DNA of 64,000 nucleotides from Neckera pumila (taxonomy: Eukaryota; Streptophyta; Bryopsida; Hypnales; Neckeraceae), in the NCBI GenBank assembly GCA_963969595.1, contig OZ018410.1, forward strand, positions 37,987,413 through 38,051,412, written 5' to 3'. Below, in pieces: positions 12,762 through 23,911 of this stretch (position 1 is the first letter of the stretch; the number at the start of each line of letters is the position of its first letter). The position numbers and the translations under genes were made by a program. Below the pieces are notes generated by a model. The model did not search any database. It saw only the letters and a program-made list of their open reading frames with translations, and was not told the origin of the DNA.

Positions 12762-13410
12762 GTGATCGGAAATGGGAGATCTACCTTAGGCGTAGGTCGT
12801 CGCCGCTTCTTCCATGCACAGCCGCTTCTTCCATGCACAGCCGCTCCTTCCCTTGGGTCCAGCGCCCACGAAATATCCCAACGCAAGTGGAATCCCGGGC
12901 GAACACCAGTGGCACCCGCTCATTCACAACGTCCTCAATGCAAACACCCAAATTCTGTTACTCTCCACAGTTGACCTGCTCCCCGGATTTGGCCAAAGCT
13001 GGCTGGGCCTTCATCAGAACTGAAAAAAGCAGGCAAGTTGACACCGGGAGGCAAGGCCGCAGTGGGCCGCACCTGCTGCGAAGAGGACAAGGAAGCATGC
13101 AGGCACGGAAAGGGGATGATGAGGTTACGCTACGAGGACACGGACTCGGCGGAGGAAAACCACGGAAGGAAAATTAATAAACCAAAGCCCAAAGGAAAAA
13201 GCAAACGAAAGGAATTCCCCGACCTGAAGGCGCGCCCCACCAGCTAAGTTAGCCAGGGGCCACAGCCACAGACGGATTTGCGTGCGCCTAGCTTAGCTTG
13301 GGGTTCTCCTCATTTGGTGGTCATTGGGTTCCCATTTGCCTGGGTTCCTTGATGAGTACGCCTGAGTATGCTTCACCAGCTCCGTTTTCGACGCGACTCA
13401 TCACACCGGG

Positions 13411-13470
13411 AGTGAGAGAGAGAGAGAGAGAGACACACACACAGAGAAGAGACGGGGACACACACACAAG
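13411..13470. repeat. (GA)n/(CA)n microsatellite
   Basis: GAGAGAGA passes directly into ACACACAC, followed by a second CACACACA run. It lies in the presumed promoter of the histidine kinase, where GA repeats are common in plants. Confidence 0.85.
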
Positions 13471-14065
13471 ACGTAGCATTTGGAATCAGTTGCGTCTCTC
13501 CTGGATTGTCACTTTTCGGTAGGGGAACCATGAAGCATCTTCCTCCCAGCGAGTCCATTACGGAGCGTTTGATCTACAGCTAGTTTTCGCGATGGAGTTT
13601 TCACGTCTGTAGTGGAATTTGACGAGGGAGGTGGTGCAGGGGATTCGCTAGTGATGTGTGTGGGTGCGCCGCGGGGGGAGGAGAGAGTGTGTGGGTGCGC
13701 GCGTGTGTGAGAGGGTTGGTTGTGTTGAGTAAGCTTAGCAGATATGCGGTGGAGACTTGGAGTTGCTGACATTCCGGGCGGGAGAGAACGTACTGGTCGT
13801 AAGATTCGGATTCCGCGATACTTTGGAGGTGGGGTGTCACGAGATCGCTGGAAGTCCTTCGGTGCGCGGAGGAATTCGAGCGATGGACGAGGGGCTTGTG
13901 TTTGGATGAACCTGTTGTCTGGTGCAGCTGGAATCGAAGAGTGATTAGGACCAGGAAGTATGTAGCGAGTGGGGCCGTGAAACGCGCGAGGCAAGGAAAA
14001 TTTCGTACGTTTTCTGACCTTCGAGATTCTGGGCTGGTGCTAGTAACGCTATTGACGTGGAGGTT

Positions 14066-14140
14066 TTCATTGAAGGTTTTTCTATTGAAGGTTTCTGTTG
14101 AAGGTTTCTGTTGAAGGTTCCCGTGGAAGGTTTCTACGGC
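14066..14140. repeat. short minisatellite in kinase leader
   Basis: There are four to five imperfect tandem copies of a 14-16-base unit, GAAGGTTTCTGTT(GA). Confidence 0.8.
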
Positions 14141-15089
14141 GCAGGACATTCTTGGTCGGTAGATACTTACTCCCGATTGAATGCTCGTGGAACGGGTATA
14201 GGTTGTAGAATGCAGTCATCCTCTAGGGCAATCATCACCTATCACTCCTGTGTTTCTTGTGATGTTTGGCATTCCTTCGTCACCTCCGTCGTTGCTAGAG
14301 AATTGAATGCGGGCGACTCATTCGGAAACAAGTGTGAGAATAATGTGGGGTTTACACTGGAGGTGCACGGAATCCCGCGTGGAATGTCCACTTCGATGAT
14401 GGTCGTGGTGATTCCTTGAGGTCGGAGGATCATGGCGCAGCTTTGCTTCAAATTATTGAGATTTCCATTCACCATGGGTTCACGTGTTGCGAGAGTTGAT
14501 TTCTGGATCGATGTAATGGCAAAATGGAATGTTGCGAGGGGCGACAATGTGCCCCAGGCGTGGTGCTCCTCATATTCACGATCTAGCAGCTTTTCTTGCG
14601 TCTGTTAAAATCCTGGCGAAGTGTTGACCTTGGAAAACAAGTCGGATGGCAATGCTTAACAGAAAAATCCTGTGACGCTGAGAGCACCAGACCTAGCTCT
14701 CTTGCCCCCGAATTAGTTGCAAATATCAATATTGAGTGTGCATCACATTTGGTAGAACAAGATTCAGAGTATCTGGGTAGGATTCAATTGGGATTTGGAA
14801 CGAGAATGACATTGGATTCTCAAGCAACTAGTTCTGATTTGTTTTCTCAACTTAGTCACTTCCGGAAGTTTGTTCGAGGGCCAATTTTAATATGTGGAGG
14901 CCATTTCTCCATAACCAGGCCTGCAGATTGCCCGTTGAAGGCATGAAGGGTTAGCCTACTTTTTGGTCACATTATTTTTACTCGCTGAACTCTACTCTCA
15001 CTGAGTTACTGAGTGCTACTCTCGCCACTTCGACTGACTTTGTCCGATTTCATGTTCTTGCAGGTGGGGAATTCTGAAGTCGATCCAGC

Positions 15090-18000
15090 ATGAGTATCAT
15101 GGATGTTCTTCCTGGTGGCCTGGGCCAACGAGCCGTGTTCGTGTGCGACAGTGAGGCCAAAAACATCTACACAAACGCCGCGTACCAAAGCATGACTGGG
15201 ACTACCCCGGAGGAGTTGCTAGGGCTTGGATGGATCTCTTTCGTTCACCCCGACGATTTGCCAGTGAGTAGTCAGTGCAAATATTCCCAGCCTATGATCA
15301 CCATGAACTCCATCAATCAATCCACAAATCTTACTTAGACCTCGAGGGATAGCATTGTATCGTCAATCTGTGCAGAGAACTTGCTTTCCCTTGTTAAGTG
15401 TTTTGCGTGTTTCGGTTTCAATTGTTGACGTTGAATGATGGAAATGGCCGCAATAACCGACGCAGGGTTTAGGATTTAGTGTCTGAATTGGAAGCTAAAG
15501 GGGAATCAGTTAAGGAGTTGGATCTCTGAATTCATGAATCAGGCGGTATGGGCGCTTGCGTTCGGGCATTTCTCGTCTCCTGCGGAGGGGAACCGACAAA
15601 TTCAATGCGAGTATCGTCTGACGCACAAATACAAGAAGAATTTCTTCACGTGGGTGAACGTGCAGTCCGTGGACATGTTAGGGTGCCCTGGAATTGGCAG
15701 GTATTACTTTGCACTCGAAGCTTCATCCTCGAAGTTTTCATACAGTTGCTTCGTTGGGGAGGTTCGATCTAACACATTGGTGTGACCCTGTTGCGTAGCT
15801 TTGTGGGAATACTGGAGGACGTTTCCTGGAAGAAAGAAGCGGAGGAGTCGTTACGGCGCAGCGAGGAGCGGTACGTGCTTGCGGTGCGGGGCTCCAACGA
15901 TGGGCTGTGGGACTGGGATATCGAATCCAACCAAGTGTTCTACTCGCAGCGCTACAAGAACATGTTAGGGCTGGGGCCCAGTGATGCGGCTGATAATCTA
16001 GGCGTCTTTGAATCTCGACTGCATCCCAAACACCGCGGTCAGTCCCCAGCCCTGGTGCTGTTGCTCTGCTGATTCTTGTGCTACAATTTTGTACGAAGAT
16101 CTGTTCAAGATAGAATTGAGCATGAAATTGGTGCGTCGCAGATTCTTATGCTTCAGTTCTTGCACTGAGATTTCCTCAGCATAGAAAACTCACCATGGAA
16201 TTGATACCCCGCAGATTCTGTGTTGAAAACGATGAAAGACTACTTGGTGACGAACAGCTCGGATTCGCCGCCCTTCGACGTGGAGACGCTGCTCCACACC
16301 GGGGACGGCTTGTACAACTGGTTCCGAGTGCGCGGTCAGGCACTGTGGAACAGAGACGGCAAAGCGGTGCGCATGGCGGGCTCCATCACCGATATCACGG
16401 AACGGCGGAAATGGGAAGAGGAGCAAGCTGGCCTGATTGCCAACCTCGCCATTGCTCGCGACAAGGCAGAGAAAGCTGCGAAAGCAAGATCCGAGTTCCT
16501 CGCTGTGAGTGAACCCAATTCTCCCTGCTTTAGGGCTTAGGGTTTTAGGGACTAGGGCATGACATCCTGGAAAATGTTCTACACTTGTCATACTATTGTT
16601 GACGGTAGCACACTTTCCACCCCTTCAAACTATATTATAGTCATGCTTTGGGGTACCGCAGTAAAGATTAAGGAGGTCATGATTTACCAGACGAAATTCT
16701 TAAAGACAATTGGCAGTTTTTTCTTAGCTCACGACGATAACCTGTTCCTTCCAAAATGTTCTTCGGTACCTAAATTGCTAAATCAACGCATAGGATCTGG
16801 AAATCATGTTCTGTTGTGTTCCAATCCTCGTTGTAACCAAAATCCTGGATTGGCACTATGGTTGGAGTTACAGTATTAGAACATTTTTGCTCTTTAAATC
16901 AAAGCATAGGATCTCGAAATCATGTTCTGTTGTGTTCCAATCCTCGTCGTAATCAAAATCCTGGATTGGCACTATGGTTGGAGTTACAGTTTTAGAACAT
17001 TTTTGGTCGTTATGCCGAATTTGTGTTGATGCAGTGTTGATTCACTGAGTAACTTCAGGTCATGAGTCACGAGATCCGAACTCCATTGAACGGCGTGATC
17101 GGGATGGCGTCGGTGCTTTTGGACACGGCGCCCACCCCTGAGCAGCAGGAATGCCTGGAAACGATCCGCACCTCCGGGGAGTGCCTGCTCTCCATCATCA
17201 ACGACATCCTCGACTTCTCGAAGATCGACGCCGGAAAGCTGACCATCAGCTTGGTGCAGTGCAACTTGCGCAACCTGGTGGAGGAAGTGGGGAGCATGCT
17301 GGCGCTGCGAGTGGAGCCCAAGGGGGTGGAGATGGTGGTGCGCTACCGTCCCGCCCTCTCCGCCGTCTTCGTCGACGCCGTGCGCTTGCGCCAAGTGCTC
17401 ATCAACCTGGTCGGAAACGCCTGCAAGTTCACTCACGTGGGATCCATCGCCTTGGACGTCTCCTTGGTCTGCGAGCTCTGCCACCAGGGGTTGAGCACCG
17501 GGGAGCTTCACTGCTCGCACTGCAAGGCCAAGCCCTCCTCCGAGGTTTTGAAAAAGGTAAGCCAAGTTCGAGTTCAGTCCAATTGGACTGCCTTCGTCCT
17601 GAAATAAGTGTCCTAATTGAACCTCATGTTTTTTAAGGTTGTTTGTGATATAAAATCTGGGCTCTTCACATGAAATTATGCTTTTCACAAGATGATCGAT
17701 GAAATTGGTACCAAATAACCAAACTTTTTCAAAGACACTGGGGACACTTATTTTGGGACGGAGGGAGTACTAAACTTCACGATTTTAACTAAATTCAACT
17801 GAATTCTTTGTTAGGCTGTGCCGGTGGACATTGTGCACGGTCTGGATGCCACGCTTCCCAACGGGTACTGGGATCCTGGCGACCCGGAGCCCATTTTCGT
17901 GCACAACCCTGATAACGGGCAACGCCGTAGCCGCGCGGTGGAGAATATCCGCGCCCGCATGCAGCTTTGTGAGTCCTACAAGGGCCTCACCATCGACAAG

Positions 18001-21000
18001 GTCAGCCAGACGGATATTTTTGCCGAAGGCATTGGAAAATCTGATCCCATCACGCAGGACTCGGAGGTGAAACTTCCCGTGTATGCGAATCATAACAAGA
18101 GGAAGCGGCTGTTTGGGCGCATGGAGGATCATGAGAATGTGGTGGTCTGTAGCAATGGGGATAGTTCTAAACCTGTCGAAGAGGAAGCTGAATTCTGCTC
18201 TCCGACGTTTTGGTGCTCGGAGAGGTCTACTGCCGATATGATTTCGGACGCTGCCACCTCCAGTGATAGCGACAAAGACTCCGATGATGAGAGTGGTGCG
18301 AATGTGGCGGAGAATCCGCGCATGGTTCGATGGTTTCGATTCTCGGTGATTGATACGGGCATTGGAATTGCGGCGGATAAGTTAGACTCGCTGTTTGAGA
18401 AGTTCACGCAATGCAGCACCAGTACCACGAGTACGGATGGGGGCACTGGCCTTGGCTTGGCCGTCTCGAAACGACTGGTAAGTGCACCAGTCTCCCTTTC
18501 TCCGTCTTGTAATCAGAAAACGTGCAATCTTGAGTACCGGTGAGCTTGCACCTTTTCCACCACAGGTAGCACTGAAGCAAATTGGAGGCACCAAAATCAT
18601 ATGAGAACTACAATTGCTTATCTGACTACTTCCACTTGACACTTAAAAGAAACTACTTCAGTAAGGAACTGACAACCCAATGACCCGCTGTGCAATCAAT
18701 TAAGTTTCTCATGCTGCCTTTCTTTGTCCGAGTATCGAAGCTTTCAATCTTGAACTCAAGACGTACTAGAATTCCTGTCAAAGAAACAGGATGGAAACAT
18801 CTTGGCAACCTTGATTCTTCTTTGAATTCTTCTTCGTTTTCTGAAGCTTCTATCCAGAACCTTGCGATGACAGTCTTGAAAGTTTCTGACCCACTTACCT
18901 ATTTTCCTGTAACGGTACGCAGGTGGAGCTCATGGGCGGCACCATCGGCGTCGAAAGCTCGGAAGGCCAAGGCTCAAAATTCACATTCACCTTGCCTTTC
19001 GAGCTCGACTCCTCCTCCGAGGAAGGTGACAAACCTCCCACAATCTCCTCTGAGTCCACCCCCATGGACATCAGCGACGACCCCTCCTCTTCCTCTTCCT
19101 ATCACCACCACCACCAGCACCGCGTCCTTGTTGTCGACCGTCACGAAATGACCAAAGAAGCTCTCTGCGACCAGATCCGCGCTTGGGGTTTAGACGCCAG
19201 CTCCTGCAGCACCGCCTCCGACGCCATCTCCCTCCTCCGCCAGGCCTCCACCACAGGACATCCCTTCCAAGTGGCCGTCATCGAGCGTTCTGTTGTCGAG
19301 CTTTTCAGCCACGAGATGCGGAAGTGGCCTGAGATTCAACCCCTGCAGCTGGTGATGCTGGGGAGGGTGGGACAGAGCTTGTCCTCGCAGCGCATGCTGG
19401 CGGAGCTCGGGTGCTGTGCGAGCTTTAGTAGGCCTCCGAGGCAAGCTTACTTGAGGGATGCATTGTCGGTGGCATTCTCCGGTGGTGGGGAGAAGTTTAT
19501 AAGAATGAAACCGGACTTTACTCTTGATATGGTTAGGAGTGCGCCGAAGAATTGGAGACAGGCGACGGTGGCGAATAGTTTTGGGGTGTTGTCTGGGCAG
19601 TCAAGGAGCAGGAAGAGCTTGGATCTGGATAGTATGGGGGTGGGGGTGGGGGTGGGCGTGGGGGTGAGTTCGTCACCGTCGCTGTTCCCGATCAGGGATT
19701 TGCTCGGAAGGAGCCCCAAAATTCTGATTGTGGTAAGAGTTGGAACCAGTTTGCGTTATGTTCCTGTCTTTTGGTGGGTTTTGGTGAGGTATTCAGTACG
19801 CCTTGGAAGCTGTCTTGTTGGATTGGATATTGAATTAATAGGCTCATTGTATTCATGTAGTTTTTATTGTGAAGTTTAGTGTTATGTGTACTGCAAATGG
19901 TGTTGGCTCGGATGAATCTTGGCTCGTGCATTCCTTGTTTTCTACAGATACGTTTAAATTAATCCCAAATCTTACACCCTAATCCGTAGAACTCTCTTCC
20001 CTATCTTGCACCTTCTTCCCTCTTATAAATTTCTTAGATGTGAATATGAAGAAACTTCCCTATTCAATGCTTTTTCATGTATTCCCGGCTCATTTTCCAA
20101 CATGTTTTCAAGCGGCACAGGTGGTGCGACACAGGCGTTTTTATAAAAAAACTTTGAAAGACAAATTCGGGAAAGGTTGGGGAGAGCTTTTTTTTTGAAG
20201 TTCTCCCATTTATGATCTTGCAAGCACTGGGGACTTTTCACTAAATAATTTGAAGAGAAAATGTTTGAACAAGTGAAGTAAAAAATTCTGCGGTTGCATT
20301 AATTTAAAAATTCAAATAAATTAAAGATTTTAGTAGTTTGGAAAGCAGTTTTGCGCCTCAGAACACCGCAATCTTTAGAGCTTAGTTGAATATTGATCTA
20401 AGATCCTATGAGATCAACGTTGGCTTGCCTTCAATTGGTTTGGTAATGTAATCTGGGATCTTTGAGATCTGTGCCATGTGGTCAAACTCTGAGTTGCTTG
20501 TTGGAATGATTTCAGGAGGACAACGAAGTGAACCAAATGGTTGCGCAGCGACTTCTCAACAATCTGGGCTGTTCTGTGGATGTGGCGTGCGATGGCGTTG
20601 AAGCCATTAATATACTCGAGCGCTCCGATGCTTATGACATTATTTTCATGGACTGCCACATGCCTGTAAGTCCAGTCTTTTCGAGTGGTTTGTCCCATTT
20701 CTTCGTCCATTGTCAAGATTCTTTTTCCACGATCGTTTGGACTTCGTAAAGCCCGTAAATCCTGACTCCCCGTGGGAACCAAAACATCATTGGGGAACAC
20801 AGAATGCATGAGTGAAAGGGTGTCACTAATGGTTTTTTAACGTTTAGGTAGACTACTCCGAACATGTCACCAATCGAGTGCAAGAACATAGGGGTACATA
20901 CTCTTATGTTCAACAACCATTCTCCAACTTTTGACAAATTATAGTACTAGATTCTTTCATATGGTTGAAAAGATAATCCTGGAAACTTGTCCAGAGGAGA

Positions 21001-21658
21001 TAATACACCAACCTTCAGTTTCCGAAAAGAGGCCAATGTAGCTAAACAACAACACTTTCATCACATTGTTAGTATTTCTCAAAACTTTTGGGTTCATCAC
21101 TTCAATTATTCCATGAAAAACGTTGTTTTCCTTTGTAAAGGATCTCTTTTTCTAGAAAAACATCTAGATCCGCTTCAATAGGCCATTCACGTATAGCATT
21201 GGCATTACTTATCCAGTAAGGTTCAACTCAAACTTCCTCAGATGTAGCGTTTGTCAATGCAAAGCCTACTCCCCTTCGAACCTGAGTCAATAATTTCCCA
21301 TGAATATCAGCACCTACTCGTAGATTTACGTAATTTTTTTAAGTTTTTTTTTGACAAAGCTGCTGTTTGGCCACTGTATCTTTGAAACCAAGTGTTGATT
21401 GATGTAACAATTGGCTTGTAATAGGTAATGGACGGCTTCGAGACGGCACGACTGGTGCGTCAGAAGAGCTGCATCTCGCATGCCATCCCCATCGTGGCCC
21501 TCACGGCGGCGACCTCGGAAGGGGAGGTGGAGAAATGCATCGCTTCCGGCATGGACGATTACATCAGCAAACCTGTGACCAAGGGCATCTTGCATCGCTC
21601 CTTGGAAAAATGGGTCGGCAAGGAGTCCAAATGGGTGGACATGTACAGTACATTGTAG
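15090..21658 (+). CDS. PHK: Two-PAS hybrid histidine kinase (PHK type), nine coding exons, 1071 aa
   Basis: Exons 15090-15263, 15543-15700, 15799-16037, 16215-16504, 17059-17556, 17815-18477, 18923-19732, 20516-20665 and 21425-21658 join in frame. Domain order: PAS1 (about residues 10-115; [16 protein letters not shown]), PAS2 (about 135-265; [15 protein letters not shown], ending [16 protein letters not shown]), HisKA with H-box [14 protein letters not shown] (phospho-acceptor His291), and an ATPase with N-box [12 protein letters not shown] (Asn407), G1 DTGIGI (633) and G2 GTGLGL (663). A degenerate receiver follows (about 740-865), then a true receiver with EDNEVNQ, phospho-acceptor Asp990 in FMDCHMP, Thr1021 and Lys1043 (ISKP). 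No membrane segment is visible, so it should be soluble. About 220 residues containing CxxC-x10-CxxC separate N-box and G1. Two-PAS hybrid kinases of this layout are the PHKs of bryophytes, linked to light-dependent development. The ligand is unknown. Confidence 0.93.
16780..17011. repeat. 116-bp tandem duplication in a kinase intron
   Basis: Two adjacent copies (16780-16895 and 16896-17011) are nearly identical, each with CATAGGATCT and CCTGGATTGGCACTATGG. They lie in the intron just before the H-box exon. Confidence 0.92.
17575..17772. mobile_element. Stowaway-like MITE in a kinase intron
   Basis: The right end GGGACGGAGGGAGTA preceded by GACACTTATTTT is the classic plant Stowaway terminus. 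A matching inverted copy (CGTCCTGAAATAAGTGTCC) lies at about 17589-17613. The element sits between coding exons 5 and 6. Confidence 0.75.
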
Positions 21659-22279
21659 AAAATCTGTGACTCTCTCTTCATTCATGAGGGACGACGGAGG
21701 GGAAGAACAACAAAATCGGTCTTCTTTTTCTGCTTCGCCTTCCCTCAGCCATTAGTTTTGGAAATTTATAGGAGCTTGCAACAAGTTTGACAGAGCATTG
21801 AGTCTCTAAGTCAACAGTCAGCTTGCAGTAAATTCAGATCTTCATCATTTCGTTCCTCCGTTTCGCTTTAAGAGTGATCTTAGTGATTACATTCCCTTTA
21901 TTATTATTGATTCTGTTTATCTCATGCATTTAGACGAACGCGATATTACAGGTGGAAAACAGAATCAATGGTCTCAATGTGGGCATCGATGTTTTTTAAT
22001 TTTGACCTTGATTGATAATTTTCTAAAATTCTCCAACCTAGCTTTCTGCTAATGAGTTGTCATTAGCCTTCCCTCTGGAGGCATCACGAGGGAATCGTCT
22101 ACTTCCAATTACGTGCACAGCACATGCACGTCTTTCTGAATTCTCAGCAGAATTATGTGAAGCCTGGCAGCCTGACTTAAGGAAGGTGAAAGGAAACAGG
22201 AGACCCAATATTGAAATCTGGCCATCCTACCTGGCTAAGGATGATACATTTTAAAACAAATACCATTCCAACTTAATTC
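21659..22279. other. Kinase 3' flank and intergenic
   Basis: This holds the probable 3' UTR of the kinase followed by unremarkable sequence. No gene is supported. A short frame at 22057-22254 has no recognisable content. Confidence 0.5.
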
Positions 22280-23165
22280 ACGGTAAATCTTTCAATTTTT
22301 CCGCTGCGGTAGCTCAATAAAATCCATGCCTAATTTGATAGATTTGCAGGTGATTTCACAATCTAAAGATTTCAATGAAATTGAAGTGTAAGACACTCTG
22401 CGAAACACTGCAAAAAATTATCTACATGTGCGATGCTTCAACCCAACTACTGAGGAAAAAGCTAGAATCTATAGTACACACACAGCATTTGTTCAGTGCA
22501 TTGAAATCAAAGCTACTGCCGCATAGTCCTTAACATGCGCACGTGTGTGTACGAGACAGGCAACCAAATGATCACAGTCCACTCAAAAGAGATTTCAGTG
22601 AAATTGAAGTACAAATCACATTTCAGCGAAACTTTGCTAAAATTTATCGACGTATGCGATGCTCCAACAGAACTACTGAGTAGAAATTTGCAATCTAAAG
22701 TACACATACAATTTCGGTTGCATTGCGGTGAAAATGGATGATACTGATGCGTAATCAACCGCCACAACCCCTGGCCGCACCCGCCACCGCCAATCCTACT
22801 TCATTCACAGATCATCTCTCAATGCAGTTTTTCAACAAAATCCATGACTAATTTTGCCACAAGAGCGATAAGCATTCAATGCGAGAGAGAATCCCTCGCC
22901 AGAGAGAATCCCTCGCAACTGCTTGTTCATAGTCTGCACAATTTCGTCATCACAATCCTCCGCATGCGCAGGTGCGTGCACGAGACAGACAACCGACTGA
23001 ATCACAGTACACTCAGCAGAGATTTCAGTGAAATTGAAGTGTAATAAGACAAGTTCCGAAACTTTGCAAAAATTTATGTACATATGCGCTGCTACGCCAC
23101 AACTACCGAGAAAAAAGCTACAACCTATGGTACACACACATCTTTGGGTTCACAGAAATGAATGC
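22280..23165. repeat. Three degenerate copies of the SRC2-like gene's 3' end
   Basis: Blocks at about 22285-22515, 22535-22745 and 22805-23165 share, in order, GATTTCAGTGAAATTGAAGT, a GCGAAAC(A/T)(C/T)TGC motif, TATGCGATGCTCCAAC-like sequence, ACTACTGAG and a GTACACACACA-type run. Between copies 2 and 3, at 22750-22795, lies a decayed duplicate of the gene's Gly/Cys-tail coding end (AATCAACCGCCACAACCCC, compared with AATCAACCACCGCAACCCC at 23177). Confidence 0.75.
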
Positions 23166-23185
23166 TACTGATAAGTAAATTACAA

Positions 23186-23911
23186 TCAACCACCGCAACC
23201 CCCGCCGCATCCGCCACCACAGCCGCCACCACCGTCCAGCGCGGATCCGAGCAAAAGCCCGCCCAACAGCCCCGCACCCAACCCCGCGCCCGCACCACCA
23301 AACCCGCCTCTTCGCGGTTGCTGCTGCTGCTGCGGAGGATACCCTGCTTGCGAGTATTGCCCCCCAGCGAACTGCTGCTGCTGCGGGTAATACTGCTGCT
23401 GCTGGCCATATTGTTGCTGTTGATACTGGCCACCCGCCGCCATAGCCGGCACGCCCATGCTCGGAGGTGCAGACCTGGCCGCGACCTCTTCGTCCGAGAG
23501 TGCCTTGCCTGCTTTCACCGCGACGTTAATCACGCCCTGGTGCTTCCCCGACTTCTTCCGCACCTGATAAGCGGAGGCTTTACTCGACCCCGTGCCTGCC
23601 TTGGAAGCGCCTTGCACGTCTGTGAGAGGGATGGAGGCCGTGCCGATGAGCTTGCTGGAGAATTTGCCGTGGTTGTAAATCTCAACGGTGATGACGGCAT
23701 CGCCTTGCTCCAGGATGTCGTCGTCGACAATGAGGGTGATGATGGCGTTCCAGGTGGGGTGCACGCCGCCGCCCTTGTTCACGGGGCCGGAGACTTTGGA
23801 GTGGGGGGAGAGCCAGGCCACGCAGTAAGGGTCCATAGCTCCGCCCAGCAGCTTCACGTTCTTCAAGTCACGGGCGGAGAGGACGGTGACCTCGAGCTCG
23901 CGCAGCCCCAT
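23186..23911 (-). CDS. SRC2: C2-domain protein, SRC2-like, single exon, 241 aa
   Basis: This is an intronless frame from ATG at 23911 to the stop at 23186. Residues 1-130 form a C2 domain: LEVTVLSARDLKNVK, DPYCVAWL, then PTWNAIITL and GDAVITVEIYNHG, with IGTASIPLTDV near the end. A linker is followed by a Gln/Tyr/Gly-rich region (QYQQQQYGQQQQYYPQQQQ), a small-residue hydrophobic stretch (GLGAGLLGGLLLGSALD) and a GGGCGGGC tail. This is the plant SRC2 plan, in which the C2 domain can bind phospholipid in a calcium-dependent manner at ER or vacuole membranes and the low-complexity tail mediates protein contacts. Acidic calcium-binding residues appear only partly conserved, which I cannot settle without an alignment. 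Its own 3' end has decayed duplicates immediately downstream. Confidence 0.9.
   Translation of the reverse strand: MGLRELEVTVLSARDLKNVKLLGGAMDPYCVAWLSPHSKVSGPVNKGGGVHPTWNAIITLIVDDDILEQGDAVITVEIYNHGKFSSKLIGTASIPLTDVQGASKAGTGSSKASAYQVRKKSGKHQGVINVAVKAGKALSDEEVAARSAPPSMGVPAMAAGGQYQQQQYGQQQQYYPQQQQFAGGQYSQAGYPPQQQQQPRRGGFGGAGAGLGAGLLGGLLLGSALDGGGGCGGGCGGGCGG

Larger units (their letters stand above)
12762..15089 (+). promoter_or_regulatory. Upstream region and probable 5' leader of the PAS histidine kinase
   Basis: This 2.3-kb stretch is clearly GC-richer than the repeats before it and holds no recognised gene. It contains a GA/CA microsatellite (13411-13470) and a minisatellite of GAAGGTTTCTGTT units (about 14066-14140). 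A candidate acceptor TTCTTGCAG at 15055-15063 lies 27 bases before the kinase ATG. Several upstream ATGs with short frames occur between 13.7 and 14.9 kb, so a long leader with a non-coding intron and uORFs is plausible. The transcription start cannot be placed from sequence alone. A proline-, lysine- and arginine-rich frame at 12762-13247 was judged not convincing. Confidence 0.4.

Noticed and set aside
12762..13247. Proline- and basic-rich open frames in three registers
   Set aside because: They overlap in several frames, have no splice partners or recognisable domain, and look like a consequence of locally higher GC content upstream of the kinase.
13509..14149. Two overlapping minus-strand frames of 161 and 182 residues
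   Set aside because: They lie in the kinase upstream region, are Ser/Thr/Pro-biased, and include translations of the minisatellite and microsatellites. No family resemblance was seen.
16984..17688. 234-residue minus-strand frame
   Set aside because: It is antisense to the H-box/N-box exon of the kinase, where GC-rich third positions keep the reverse frame open.
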